Source: an uncultured Faecalibacterium sp. (GTDB lineage: Bacteria; Bacillota; Clostridia; Oscillospirales; Ruminococcaceae). Taken from it: a stretch of DNA of 64,000 nucleotides. Shown here piece after piece: positions 1-7,918 of the stretch. Position 1 is the stretch's first letter, and the number at the start of each line of letters is the position of its first letter. The translations under genes were made by a program, and so were the position numbers. Under the pieces are notes generated by a model. It ran no database searches, was not told where the DNA came from, and saw only the letters and a list, made by a program, of their open reading frames with translations. The stretch is taken from assembly GCA_934533135.1 (NCBI GenBank), contig CAKTBG010000002.1:62001-126000 (forward strand), written 5' to 3'.

Positions 1-364
1 CCGTCAGCCCCGGAAACTGGTCGGCTTCGCCAAAGATGACCCGGCAGGCGGAGAGGTCGGCAGGCTCGAGCACGGTCTTGCGGTAAGCCCATGCGTACTC
101 GACCCGGCGACGCCAGAACGCCTCGTCAAAGACATCGTTGGCGTTGCGGGAGATCAGCCGCACCCGGATCTTGCTGTGGTGCGAGACAAAGCCGGTGCCA
201 AGGTAAGCACCCTTGGTGCTGACCACATCGGCCAGCGTGCCGTTCTCGGGTTCCGCCTCCGGGAAAGCGAGGATGTCGTTCTCATAGACCCACGGGTGTC
301 CGTTCACAAGGGCGGCCTCTGCCTTTTTGTTGACCTGATAGAGGGGATAGCTGCGTTCTTTCAT
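1..364 (-). CDS. Class I SAM-dependent rRNA methyltransferase, RlmI-like (N-terminal part, cut by window edge)
   Basis: The first 121 residues are visible and the gene runs off the left edge. The N-terminus has the PUA-domain signature of the RlmI/YccW family (a GHPWVYEND stretch near residues 22-30, where the family has a conserved GHPWV/I), and residues 110-121 read VIFGEADQFPGLT, the junction into the family's methyltransferase half. Family members methylate a cytosine of 23S rRNA with SAM; the exact target here is inferred only from family. The ATG at 364 follows an AGGAG ribosome binding site with normal spacing. It is divergent from the RhuM-like gene. The catalytic domain is outside the window, so a related PUA-methyltransferase is possible. 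Confidence 0.75.
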   Translation of the reverse strand, partial: MKERSYPLYQVNKKAEAALVNGHPWVYENDILAFPEAEPENGTLADVVSTKGAYLGTGFVSHHSKIRVRLISRNANDVFDEAFWRRRVEYAWAYRKTVLEPADLSACRVIFGEADQFPGLT

Positions 365-456
365 AGTCTGCTCCTGATTTTGTGTACAAAAAACTTCCCA
401 TTTATAATAACATAAGTTCATCCATTTGTATACACCATGTGGAATGGGAAAAAGGC

Positions 457-485
457 TTGCACTTTTGCAGATTTTCGTGTATGCT
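457..485 (+). promoter_or_regulatory. Promoter of the RhuM-like gene
   Basis: TTGCAC (457-462) and TATGCT (480-485) are separated by exactly 17 bp, upstream of the gene starting at 560. Confidence 0.55.
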
Positions 486-559
486 TTTTTCAATAAAGTG
501 GGCTCCGACGGCTTATGGAGGATGTCTTGGCAGAGAACGGGTGTAAGGGAGGAAACGAG

Positions 560-1201
560 ATGGAGAATAACTTTCAATTTTTGATGTACCATTCTGCGGA
601 AGAGGACATCTCCGTGAATGCGTTTATCAAAGATGAAACGATCTGGCTGACGCAGCGAGGAATGGCAAAACTGTTTGACTGCTCCACCGACAACATTTCG
701 CTTCATCTAAAAAACATTTATGTGGAAGGGGAATTGTTGGAATCGACAACTGCCGAGGAATCCTCGGTGGTTCAAACGGAGGGAGCGCGGCAGGTTCGGC
801 GCAAAGCAAAACTCTACAACCTTGATGCCATTATTTCGGTCGGCTACAGGGTCAATTCCCGGCGGGCGACGCAGTTCCGGATTTGGGCGACAGGAATTCT
901 GAAGGAATATATGACGAAGGGCTTTGTGCTGGACGACGAACGGCTCAAGCAGGGCAAGGACGCTTTCGGCAGGGATTATTTCCGGGAACTGCTCGAGCGG
1001 GAAAACACCTTTACGATGGAACAGTTTGCTGCCAGTATCAATGAATTCTTGTCCTTCCGACGGTATGATATCCTTCCGGATCGGGGCAAGATCTCGGCGC
1101 GGCAGGCCAGAGAAAAGGCCGAAGCGGAATACAATCTGTTCAACCCGACACAGAAAATCGTGTCGGACTTTGACCGGATCGTAAAAGAGATGAATCCATA
1201 A
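560..1201 (+). CDS. RhuM-like (virulence RhuM family) protein, short form
   Basis: 213 residues. The N-terminal half matches the RhuM family: an IWLTQRGMAKLFDCS helix-turn-helix-like segment, then YNLDAIISVGYRVNS and ATQFRIWATGILKEYM, the family's strongest signature. RhuM proteins are common in genomic islands and their biochemical role is unknown. The ATG at 560 is preferred over an upstream start at 515 because GGGAGG lies just before it. Most homologues are about 330 residues. Here the segment that normally follows the GRDYFRELLER stretch (about 110 residues) is absent, and the chain continues directly into the family's C-terminal EYD-containing segment, so it looks like an in-frame internal deletion. 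A natural short subfamily is the alternative. Confidence 0.72.
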   Translation: MENNFQFLMYHSAEEDISVNAFIKDETIWLTQRGMAKLFDCSTDNISLHLKNIYVEGELLESTTAEESSVVQTEGARQVRRKAKLYNLDAIISVGYRVNSRRATQFRIWATGILKEYMTKGFVLDDERLKQGKDAFGRDYFRELLERENTFTMEQFAASINEFLSFRRYDILPDRGKISARQAREKAEAEYNLFNPTQKIVSDFDRIVKEMNP

Positions 1202-1255
1202 ATTGCATAAAAACGGCTAGAATAAAGGAAAACCGAAAGGAAACGAGGAAAAGCC

Positions 1256-1759
1256 ATGGAGATCGAACGCAAATGGATGGTGAACGGCTGGCCGGAAGGG
1301 GAAGATCTGCCCCTGCTACCGTTGAAAGAAGAATTTGCCATGCGGCAGGGCTACATCAGTGTGCGCCCCACAGTCCGCATCCGGGAAGAGGCATTGAAGG
1401 GCGGGCGCACCGCCTATATCCTTTGCTTTAAGTCGGGGGGCGGGCTGGCCCGGGAGGAGATCGAGCGGGAGATCGACGCAGAGCTGTTCCGCGACCTTGC
1501 CCAAAAGATCATCGGTAAACCCCTGATCCCGAAGATCCGGCGGAGCTACCAGCTGCCGGATGGCTTTGTGCTGGAAGTGAACCATGTGGACGAGGGGCAG
1601 CCCACGGAATTCTGGTACGCGGAGGTCGAGTACCCGACCGTGGAACAGGCGAGAGCGTGGCAGCCGGCCGCGGCGGGTCTTGCAGCGTACCTGAACGACG
1701 AAGTGACCGATCAGCCCGGCCAGAGCATGGGGGCATACTGGGAGCAGACGCGCGGCTGA
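1256..1759 (+). CDS. CYTH domain protein (triphosphate tunnel metalloenzyme)
   Basis: 167 residues with the CYTH signature EIERKWMV at the N-terminus (residues 2-9), alternating charged residues along the chain (VRIREE, CFKSG, EIEREI) and a closing WYAEVEYPT strand, as expected of the eight-stranded tunnel that binds triphosphates and divalent metals. Family activities include inorganic triphosphatase, thiamine triphosphatase and class IV adenylate cyclase; the sequence does not say which applies. Length is normal for a stand-alone CYTH protein. The ATG at 1256 has GAGGAAAAGCC before it. It follows the RhuM-like gene by 54 bp and could share its transcript. Confidence 0.85.
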   Translation: MEIERKWMVNGWPEGEDLPLLPLKEEFAMRQGYISVRPTVRIREEALKGGRTAYILCFKSGGGLAREEIEREIDAELFRDLAQKIIGKPLIPKIRRSYQLPDGFVLEVNHVDEGQPTEFWYAEVEYPTVEQARAWQPAAAGLAAYLNDEVTDQPGQSMGAYWEQTRG

Positions 1760-1833
1760 CGGACTGCTGAAAACCCGGGCACCGATGCGATCAACACAAA
1801 TACGGCCGCTCTGCCCGGCTGCGAAAGGATGAA

Positions 1834-2481
1834 CTGCCTACGAAACGGTCAAAACTCAAGCTTCAACTGCAATACAATGCGCCCGTCACCCTGACCTTTT
1901 TTTTGCTCTGCCTGCTGGTGCTCTTTCTGGGGCAGTGGAGCAAGGGCTGGACGACCATGCACCTGTTCTGCGTCTACCGCTCGTCGTGGAAAGACCCGCT
2001 GTTCTACATCCGGCTCTTCGGCCATGTGCTGGGTCATGCCAGCTGGGATCATTTCCTGAACAACATGATGCTACTGCTCGTCATCGGCCCACCGATGGAG
2101 GAGAAATACGGCAGCATCCTGCTGCTGAAGGGGATGGTGCTCACGGCTCTCATTTCGGGCGTGCTCCAATGCCTGCTGTTTCCGCATACGGCTCTGCTGG
2201 GGGCATCGGGCATCGTGTTCATGCTCATCATGCTGGCGTCGCTGTCGGGGTTCTCGGGCGGCATCCCGGTGACCATGCTGCTGGTCGCCGCCCTGTATCT
2301 GGGGCAGCAGGTCCACGATATCCTGTTTGCACACGACAATGTGGCAAATTTTATGCACATCGTGGGCGGCGTCTGCGGCACGGGCTTTGGCTACCTGAAC
2401 CTGAACCCGCGCCGCCGCAGGAAAAAGACCGCGGAAAAAACCAAGACAAGATCCCTGCACACAAAAACAGGCTCCAAATAA
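1834..2481 (+). CDS. Rhomboid family intramembrane serine protease
   Basis: A polytopic membrane protein with rhomboid hallmarks: a HASWDHFLNNMML segment (the H-x4-H-x3-N motif), GASG containing the nucleophile serine, and a histidine in a later helix (FMHIVGGVCG) completing the Ser-His dyad. It should cleave transmembrane substrates within the bilayer; the substrate is unknown. The start is uncertain. Conserved N-terminal sequence (KLQLQYNAPVTL) is encoded upstream of the first standard in-frame start codon (TTG at 1903), and no in-frame ATG, GTG or TTG exists between the stop at 1768 and 1903. The position given is a CTG behind GAAAGGAT, chosen to include the conserved part; 1903 is the conservative start. 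The C-terminus is a lysine/arginine-rich tail. Confidence 0.8.
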   Translation: MPTKRSKLKLQLQYNAPVTLTFFLLCLLVLFLGQWSKGWTTMHLFCVYRSSWKDPLFYIRLFGHVLGHASWDHFLNNMMLLLVIGPPMEEKYGSILLLKGMVLTALISGVLQCLLFPHTALLGASGIVFMLIMLASLSGFSGGIPVTMLLVAALYLGQQVHDILFAHDNVANFMHIVGGVCGTGFGYLNLNPRRRRKKTAEKTKTRSLHTKTGSK

Positions 2482-2484
2482 ACA

Positions 2485-2528
2485 AAAACGGTCGGATGCT
2501 CCCGGGAAAGGACGCATCCGGCCGTTTT
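2485..2528 (+). terminator. Intrinsic terminator after the rhomboid gene
   Basis: AAAACGGTCGGATGC pairs with GCATCCGGCCGTTTT around a short loop, giving a long stem ending in a T run. Confidence 0.75.
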
Positions 2529-2580
2529 CTGCACCCTTTCGGCTGCCGGTGCATACATCGGCGGAAAGGGGGAATGCAGA

Positions 2581-3339
2581 TTGGAATCGTTGTTTGTGTG
2601 GATCGTGTTGCTGCTCCCGGCGGCGTGTACTGCGCTGGGGGCAGCGGGGGTGTTCCTGCTGCGGAGACCGCAGGAGCCAAAGACCCAGCGGATGCTGAAC
2701 GGTCTGGCGGCGGGCATCATGCTGGCGGCCAGTGTCTGGAGCCTGCTTCTGCCGGCCATCGAACGCGCCGCCACCGGGCCGCTGCCCGTATGGATGCCGC
2801 CTTCATGGGGGCTGCTTCTTGGTGCGGTCGGCCTGCTCCGGCTGGAACAGGTGTCCGGCCAGCTTCTGACCTCCGGCACGGGCAGGGCGGAAAGATGCCG
2901 CCGGATGGTGCTGGCCGTCACCCTCCACAATCTGCCGGAAGGGATGACGGTTGGTCTCGCAGCCGCACTTGCCCTCCGGGGCGAACCCGATGCATTCAGC
3001 GGGGCACTGGCGTTGGCTCTCGGCATCGGGCTGCAGAATATCCCGGAAGGCGCGGCGGTCAGCCTGCCGCTGCTGCAATCCGGCAAAAGCCGGAAGCACG
3101 CCTTTGCAGTCGGTGTGGTATCCGGCCTCATTGAGCCGGTGGGTGCATTGGCTGCTCTGCTGCTGGCCGGGTGGGTCGGTGCGATCCTGCCGTGGCTTAT
3201 GAGTGCGGCAGCGGGGTGCATGGTCTGCGTGACCGCGGCAGAGATGATCCCGGAGGCGGTGGAGCCGGATGAATCCGCCGGTGTCATCAGCATCGTGGCG
3301 GGATTTGCCCTGATGATGGCATTGGACGTGGCACTTTGA
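2581..3339 (+). CDS. ZIP family divalent metal transporter
   Basis: 252 residues, about eight hydrophobic segments. Two metal-binding signatures of the ZIP family are visible: HNLPEGM near residue 118 and QNIPEGA near residue 150, the paired motifs of helices 4 and 5 that form the binuclear metal site. It should import zinc, iron or manganese across the cytoplasmic membrane; metal preference cannot be read from sequence. It starts at TTG (2581) with AAAGGGGG at good spacing; an ATG eight bases upstream is in another frame. It stands alone between the rhomboid terminator and a convergent channel gene. Confidence 0.85.
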   Translation: MESLFVWIVLLLPAACTALGAAGVFLLRRPQEPKTQRMLNGLAAGIMLAASVWSLLLPAIERAATGPLPVWMPPSWGLLLGAVGLLRLEQVSGQLLTSGTGRAERCRRMVLAVTLHNLPEGMTVGLAAALALRGEPDAFSGALALALGIGLQNIPEGAAVSLPLLQSGKSRKHAFAVGVVSGLIEPVGALAALLLAGWVGAILPWLMSAAAGCMVCVTAAEMIPEAVEPDESAGVISIVAGFALMMALDVAL

Positions 3340-3369
3340 AAAGCATCGGATCTTTTTGTGCGGAAAAGC

Positions 3370-3434
3370 TGCCCTCTTTGCGCAGGGCTCTCCCTTCGGG
3401 ACAGCGGGCGGGCAAAGCGAGACGGAGAGGGCTT
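3370..3434. repeat. Half-copy of the dispersed palindromic repeat family
   Basis: A segment with GCCCTCT, GGCTCTCCC and GACGGAGAGGGC blocks, as in fuller copies elsewhere in the window. It touches the stop codon of the convergent mscS-like gene and may act as a shared transcription end. Confidence 0.5.
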
Positions 3435-4521
3435 ACTTGGCCAGATAGACCGTCGTGGACGGGAAGGCAAACTCCACACCGTCGGCTTTCATGATGTCCA
3501 TGATGGAAAGGTTCAGGTCGTTCTGCATCTGCAGAAAGGTGTCGTAGGAGTTGGTGCGGACGTAGGCCGAGACCAGCAGGTTGATGCTGGAATCCCCGAA
3601 CCCGGTCAGCTTGACGAAGGCTGTCTCCGGGTGCGTGTAGGGACTGGCTTTCAACAGGCCGGTGAGGTCGGCCATCAGCTTTTCAAGCTGCGGGCGGGTG
3701 GTGTCGTAGGTGACGCCCAGCGTGAAGCGGTAGAGCCGACGATCCCGCAGGGTAACGTTGTTGATGGTGGCACTGCTGACGGTGCTGTTGGTCAGGATAT
3801 AAATGGATTTGTCCAGCGCACGGACCTTGGTGGAGCGGAAATTGATGTCCACCACTTCGCCCTCGACGTCGCCGACCTTGATCCAGTCGCCGATGGAAAA
3901 GGGGCGGTCAAGGATGATGACCATGCCGCTGAAGAAGTTCTTGGCGACATCCTGCGCGGCCAGCGAGATGGTCAGGCCGACAAGACCGGCACTGGCGACG
4001 ATGCTGCCGATGGGCAGGCCGCTTTCCTGCGCGATGGTCGCGCCGCCAAGCACAACGACCAGAACTTTGTACACCTTGTCCAGCAGGGCGTTCAGGGTGC
4101 GGTTGGTGCGCACCTCCTCGCCGCAGGAGGCCAGCAGCAGGCCGGGCAGATCCGAGGCGTGGTAGAAGCCCTGCGCGATGAGAAAGGTCAGCACGACCCG
4201 GTAGGCCATGGTGAGGAAGCCCGGCACCCCGGCCGCGAGGCCGGCCGACCACGGCAGGCTGTGGAGCGCGAGGTACAGGCCGGTGCCCCATGCCGCCCGC
4301 TCTGCAGGCCGCTCAAAGCTGCGCAGCAGAATCTGGGTGGTGGGCAGCCGCCAGCTGTGCGCCAGCAGCCGCGGAAAGAGCTTCCGGCGGAGACACCAGC
4401 GGACGGCAGAACCGGCGGCGAAAAGAAGCAGGGCATATACGCACCGGGCACCAAAGGCAGGCCAGCCTTCCAACAGCACCGGCCCAAGCGTGAACCCGAG
4501 GGTCTGGATCGAAAAAATCAT
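3433..4521 (-). CDS. Small-conductance mechanosensitive channel (MscS family)
   Basis: 362 residues. N-terminal hydrophobic helices are followed by the MscS pore helix and beta domain: GLTISLAAQDVAKNFFSG (the glycine/alanine-rich pore-lining helix), then IILDRPFSIGDWIKVGDVEG and VRALDKSIYILTNS, all diagnostic. It opens under membrane tension during hypo-osmotic shock. The ATG at 4521 is chosen over an upstream start at 4563 because AGGAGG lies six bases before it and sequence before it is not conserved-looking. It has no co-directional partner and is convergent with the ZIP transporter. Confidence 0.9.
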   Translation of the reverse strand: MIFSIQTLGFTLGPVLLEGWPAFGARCVYALLLFAAGSAVRWCLRRKLFPRLLAHSWRLPTTQILLRSFERPAERAAWGTGLYLALHSLPWSAGLAAGVPGFLTMAYRVVLTFLIAQGFYHASDLPGLLLASCGEEVRTNRTLNALLDKVYKVLVVVLGGATIAQESGLPIGSIVASAGLVGLTISLAAQDVAKNFFSGMVIILDRPFSIGDWIKVGDVEGEVVDINFRSTKVRALDKSIYILTNSTVSSATINNVTLRDRRLYRFTLGVTYDTTRPQLEKLMADLTGLLKASPYTHPETAFVKLTGFGDSSINLLVSAYVRTNSYDTFLQMQNDLNLSIMDIMKADGVEFAFPSTTVYLAK

Positions 4522-4606
4522 AGGTTCCTCCTGTGTTTTGACAGTGTTTTTATAGTAGCACAAAAGCCGCCGGAGGGCAAGAAAAACGAAAAATGAAAAA
4601 TACCTC

Positions 4607-4635
4607 TTGATTTTTCCGGTCGGGCAGGCTATACT
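4607..4635 (+). promoter_or_regulatory. Promoter of the FMN riboswitch/ribU unit
   Basis: TTGATT (4607-4612) and TATACT (4630-4635) spaced by 17 bp; transcription should start near 4642, just before the aptamer. Confidence 0.7.
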
Positions 4636-4644
4636 ATCCGCAGA

Positions 4645-4765
4645 AAGTTCGTTTCAGGGCGGGGTGCGATTCCCCACTGGCGGTACAGCCCGCGACCACT
4701 CCCACAAGGAGTGCTGACTCGGTGAAACTCCGGGGCCAACGGTATAGTCCGGATGCAAGAAACGG
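4645..4765 (+). ncRNA. FMN riboswitch aptamer (RFN element)
   Basis: The conserved RFN blocks appear in order: TTCAGGGCGGGGTGCGATTC, CCCACTGGCGGTACAGCCCG, TGACTCGGTGAAACTCCGGG, CCAACGGTATAGTCCGGATG. The outer stem closes with GTTTC at 4651 and GAAAC near 4763. FMN binding is expected to favour the terminator that follows and shut off the riboflavin transporter gene downstream. Confidence 0.97.
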
Positions 4766-4784
4766 CAGACAGATCCGATTGTTT

Positions 4785-4843
4785 GCGCGCCCTGTTGCAG
4801 CAGATCCTATTTTGGGGGATGCTGGCGGCAGGGCGCGTTTTTT
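4785..4843 (+). terminator. Riboswitch expression-platform terminator
   Basis: GCGCGCCCTG pairs with CAGGGCGCG followed by six T residues. It lies between the aptamer and ribU, so control is by premature termination. Confidence 0.85.
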
Positions 4844-4929
4844 GGTTGTCTTCCCGGTTCCCATCGGTTGCGAAAAGGGCTTTCCAATCTATTTTTGAAA
4901 TGGGGTCTTTTGCACCCCGGGAGGACTTT

Positions 4930-5529
4930 ATGAAAAAGAATACGACCCATAACCTGACGGTTGCCGCCATGCTGAGCGCGGTGGCGTTCATCCTGATGTT
5001 CATCGAATTCCCCATCCCGATGCTCATCCCGTCCTTCGTCAAGATGGACTTTTCCGATCTGCCGGCTCTGCTGGGTGCCTTTGCCCTCGGCCCGGTGTAC
5101 GGCGTAGTCATCAGCTTTATGAAGAACCTGCTCCACATCGTCATCAAGGGCACGTCCACGGCCTGTGTCGGTGAGCTGTGCAACTTCATGCTCGGTGCCG
5201 TGTTCAGCGCAGTGGCAGGCTGCGTTTACAAGCATCGCAAGAGCCGCAAGACGGCGATTCTGGGTGCAGTGGCAGGTGCGGCAGCTATGGCATTGTTCAG
5301 TGTGCCGTCCAACTACTTCATCACCTACCCGGCCTATGTGACCTTCTACCATATGCCGCTGGAGGCCATCCTCGGGATGTATCAGGCCATCCTGCCCTCG
5401 GCCGACAGCCTCATCAAGTGCCTCGTCATCTTCAATGCGCCCTTCACGCTGGTCAAGGGTCTGCTGGATGCGGTGCTCTGTCTGCTGATCTATAAGCCGC
5501 TGTCGCCCATCCTGCATGGCCGGAAGTGA
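4930..5529 (+). CDS. ribU: Riboflavin ECF transporter S component
   Basis: 199 residues, five to six membrane segments, with the RibU pattern: an IEFPIPMLIPSFVKMDFSDLP stretch near residues 26-46 and GPVYGVVISFMKNLLH. RibU binds riboflavin and delivers it when docked to the shared EcfAA'T energising module, which is not in this window. The ATG at 4930 has GGGAGGA upstream; the longer reading frame from 4753 runs through the riboswitch terminator and is not used. The FMN riboswitch directly upstream independently supports the flavin assignment. Confidence 0.95.
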   Translation: MKKNTTHNLTVAAMLSAVAFILMFIEFPIPMLIPSFVKMDFSDLPALLGAFALGPVYGVVISFMKNLLHIVIKGTSTACVGELCNFMLGAVFSAVAGCVYKHRKSRKTAILGAVAGAAAMALFSVPSNYFITYPAYVTFYHMPLEAILGMYQAILPSADSLIKCLVIFNAPFTLVKGLLDAVLCLLIYKPLSPILHGRK

Positions 5530-5560
5530 GCTATAATAATACATTATAAGTAAAGGGTCT

Positions 5561-5713
5561 AGCCCTCTCCGTCATTGCTTCGCAATGCCACCTCTCCTTT
5601 CGGGAGAGCCAAGGGCTTTTCCGCTGCGTTCTTGGCTCTCCCTTTGGGAGAGCTGTCGAGCGATAGCGAGACTGAGAGGACAAGCTGGACGCGAAGCGGC
5701 CTGAGAGGGCGAG
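5561..5713. repeat. Dispersed palindromic repeat, two-arm copy
   Basis: Two inverted arms: GCCCTCTCCGTC ... CTCTCCTTTCGGGAGAG and CTCTCCCTTTGGGAGAG ... GACTGAGAGG. It occupies most of the 320 bp gap between ribU and the MraY-like gene, which otherwise holds only a terminator and a promoter. Confidence 0.65.
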
Positions 5714-5720
5714 CAACGAA

Positions 5721-5758
5721 AAGACATTGCGCGAAACGATTTGCGCGATGTCTTTTTT
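5721..5758 (+). terminator. Intrinsic terminator downstream of ribU and the repeat
   Basis: AAGACATTGCGCGA pairs with TTGCGCGATGTCTT, followed by a T run. Confidence 0.65.
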
Positions 5759-5768
5759 CGTCTGCCGA

Positions 5769-5797
5769 TTGATTTTTCGCTCCGGGCGTGATACACT
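5769..5797 (+). promoter_or_regulatory. Promoter of the MraY-like gene
   Basis: TTGATT (5769-5774) and TACACT (5792-5797) with 17 bp between. Confidence 0.6.
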
Positions 5798-5849
5798 TTC
5801 TCCGTACCCTGCATAGAAAGGTAATACGATTGAAAGAGGAATTTGAAAT

Positions 5850-6800
5850 ATGATCCAGATGATCTCATCCGCCATCGGGCAGCAGGGCGTGGACGCCCTC
5901 GGCTTTCTGCTGGCTTTTGCGCTGACCGCTTTGATGGACTCGCTCTTCCACGACAGGCTGCCCCACGACCATGGCCGTGCCTTTGCTGTCAATGGAGAGC
6001 TCTCCAAGGGCAAGGCCCGCGGCTCCGGTCTGATCTTCGTGCTCTGCATCGCGCTGGTGACGCTGGCGGTGATGCCGTTCCGGGTGGAGTACCTGATCTA
6101 CACCATCCTGCTGATCGGGTCGATGTTCTCCGGCTACTTTGACGATGCGTCGGAAACGGCATGGAACGAATATAAAAAAGGTCTGATCGACTTTGTGATC
6201 GCGCTGGTGGCTGGTGTGACCTACCTGAACTTCAACAGCACGACGGTCTGCTTCCTGCACTGGAGCTTTGCGATCCCGTATCCGCTCTACCTGTTCCTGA
6301 TCATTGTCCTGATCTGGGCCAGCATCAATGTCGTCAACTGCACCGACGGCGTGGACGGCCTGTCTGCAAGTCTGGCCGTGGTCAGCATCGGCACCTTCCT
6401 GCTGGCTTACGGCGACGAGCTGGGCGAGTACGCCACGGCCGGCATCATCTTCATCGGTGCGCTGCTGGCCTACCTGTGGTCCAACGCCAAGCCCTCGACC
6501 CTGCTGATGGGCGACGCCGGCAGCCGCGCCATGGGCTTCTTCCTTGCCATCCTTGCCCTCAAAAGCCGCCACCCCTTTGCGTTCCTGCTGGCGGCACTGG
6601 TTTTTATCGTGGACGGCAGCCTCGGCATCCTGAAGATCAGCTTCAAGCGGTTTTTGCACATCAGCATCCTCAAAAACACCCTGACGCCGCTGCACGACCA
6701 TGTGCGCAAGCGGATGGGCTGGAGCGATGAACAGGTGGTGGCGCGCTGGCTGATCCTGCAGGCGGTGGCTTCGGCATGGCTGCTGCTGTTGGCGCGGTAA
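5850..6800 (+). CDS. MraY-family glycosyltransferase (phospho-N-acetylmuramoyl-pentapeptide transferase-like)
   Basis: 316 residues, about ten hydrophobic segments. It carries MraY family motifs: NCTDGVDGLS near residue 164, SNAKPSTLLMGDAGSRAMG near residue 210, and TPLHDHVRKRMGWSD near residue 280 in place of the usual TPLHHH. MraY transfers phospho-MurNAc-pentapeptide to undecaprenyl phosphate, making lipid I; related enzymes use other sugar phosphates. The aspartates DGVDG and MGDAG are intact. The first His-rich position reads HDH rather than HHH, so a diverged role is possible. It lies outside a mur/div cluster, alone between two terminators. AGAGGA precedes the ATG. Confidence 0.82.
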   Translation: MIQMISSAIGQQGVDALGFLLAFALTALMDSLFHDRLPHDHGRAFAVNGELSKGKARGSGLIFVLCIALVTLAVMPFRVEYLIYTILLIGSMFSGYFDDASETAWNEYKKGLIDFVIALVAGVTYLNFNSTTVCFLHWSFAIPYPLYLFLIIVLIWASINVVNCTDGVDGLSASLAVVSIGTFLLAYGDELGEYATAGIIFIGALLAYLWSNAKPSTLLMGDAGSRAMGFFLAILALKSRHPFAFLLAALVFIVDGSLGILKISFKRFLHISILKNTLTPLHDHVRKRMGWSDEQVVARWLILQAVASAWLLLLAR

Positions 6801-6890
6801 GGCTCTGTAATAAAGGATTTTAAGTATGATGTTTGTGCAGCTTTCCAAAACGCATAAATCAAGGCGCAAAAAATTGTTGCACTTTATGGA

Positions 6891-6919
6891 TTGAAAGTCG
6901 GACGGAAAAAGGCTATACT
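6891..6919 (+). promoter_or_regulatory. Promoter of the first amino acid ABC operon
   Basis: TTGAAA (6891-6896) and TATACT (6914-6919), 17 bp apart. Transcription from near 6926 would immediately meet the hairpin at 6935. Confidence 0.7.
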
Positions 6920-6934
6920 TTAACCAACGAAAGC

Positions 6935-6977
6935 AAAGACGCTTAGTGAACCCTTAGTTCACTGTGCGTCTTTTTTT
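6935..6977 (+). terminator. Leader terminator/attenuator ahead of the ABC operon
   Basis: A stem of GACGC/GCGTC with an inner GTGAAC/GTTCAC arm, then seven T residues. It lies between the promoter and the first gene, about 10 nt after the predicted transcription start, so it must be read through or controlled. Confidence 0.7.
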
Positions 6978-7066
6978 CGTATCCGGGCTTTTTTGACAAG
7001 AAAAACCGGCGCAGCTCCGCAGCGAGAGAGGCGGAGAATTGAGGATAGGGAAAGGCGGAATTACTC

Positions 7067-7792
7067 GTGATCAAACTGGAACACATAGAGAAGTACTTCG
7101 GGGATCTGCACGTTCTGAAGGACGTGAACCTCGAAGTTGCCGAAGGCGAAAAGCTGGTCATCATCGGGCCGTCCGGCAGCGGCAAATCAACGACCGTCCG
7201 CTGCATGAACTTCTTGGAAGAACCCACCAGCGGCCATGTCTACATTGATGGTCAGGAGCTGACCAACAAGAACAAGACCAAGATCATCCGCGAAAACATC
7301 AGCATGGTCTTCCAGCAGTTCAACCTTTACCCGCACATGACCGTGCTCAAAAATCTGACGCTGGCTCCCATGAAGCTCCACCACAAGACCAAGGAGGAGG
7401 CTGAGGAGCTGGCTTACCATTATCTTGAGGTGGTCGGCCTGCGGGATAAGGCGGATGTTTATCCGACCCAGCTTTCCGGCGGCCAGCAGCAGCGCATCGC
7501 CATTGCGCGTGCCCTGTGCGCACAGACGAAGATCATCCTGTTCGATGAGCCGACCAGTGCGCTGGATCCGGAGACCATTCAGGAAGTGTTGGACGTCATG
7601 GTGCGGCTGGCACACGAAAAGAACATCACTATGGTGGTGGTCACCCACGAGATGGGCTTCGCCCGTCAGGTGGCCGACCGGGTCGTCTTTATGGCCGACG
7701 GCCAGATCATTGAGGAGGGAACCCCGGAGCACTTCTTCACCAATCCGAAGAGTGAGCGTGTCCGCCAGTTCCTGAGCAAGATCGTCCGTTGA
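7067..7792 (+). CDS. Polar amino acid ABC transporter, ATP-binding protein
   Basis: 241 residues with all ABC ATPase motifs: Walker [10 protein letters not shown] (residues 34-42), Q-loop FQQFNLYPH, signature LSGGQQQR, Walker [13 protein letters not shown], and H-loop VVTHEMGF. The HEMGFAR ending is typical of the GlnQ/polar amino acid subfamily. It energises uptake by the two permeases encoded downstream. It begins with GTG at 7067. First gene of an operon: ATPase, binding protein, permease, permease. The substrate (glutamine, glutamate, cystine or other) cannot be settled from sequence. Confidence 0.93.
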   Translation: MIKLEHIEKYFGDLHVLKDVNLEVAEGEKLVIIGPSGSGKSTTVRCMNFLEEPTSGHVYIDGQELTNKNKTKIIRENISMVFQQFNLYPHMTVLKNLTLAPMKLHHKTKEEAEELAYHYLEVVGLRDKADVYPTQLSGGQQQRIAIARALCAQTKIILFDEPTSALDPETIQEVLDVMVRLAHEKNITMVVVTHEMGFARQVADRVVFMADGQIIEEGTPEHFFTNPKSERVRQFLSKIVR

Positions 7793-7918
7793 CACACAAA
7801 TTTGGTTGACGCGGCAACGCACCGGGAAGAGCCGGGATGCCGCTGTTGATAGCAGCTGGTTCGGGGCAGGAGGGAAAGCTGCCCGGGCTGCACAAAGAAC
7901 AAAGAGGAGTGGTTTATT

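Noticed and set aside
1935..3134. Long frame overlapping rhomboid and ZIP genes
   Set aside because: An out-of-frame shadow of two clear membrane protein genes, rich in Pro/Arg/Gly with no recognisable domain.
3358..4596. Long frame antisense to the MscS gene
   Set aside because: Shadow of a well-supported gene; composition is typical of antisense frames in GC-rich DNA.
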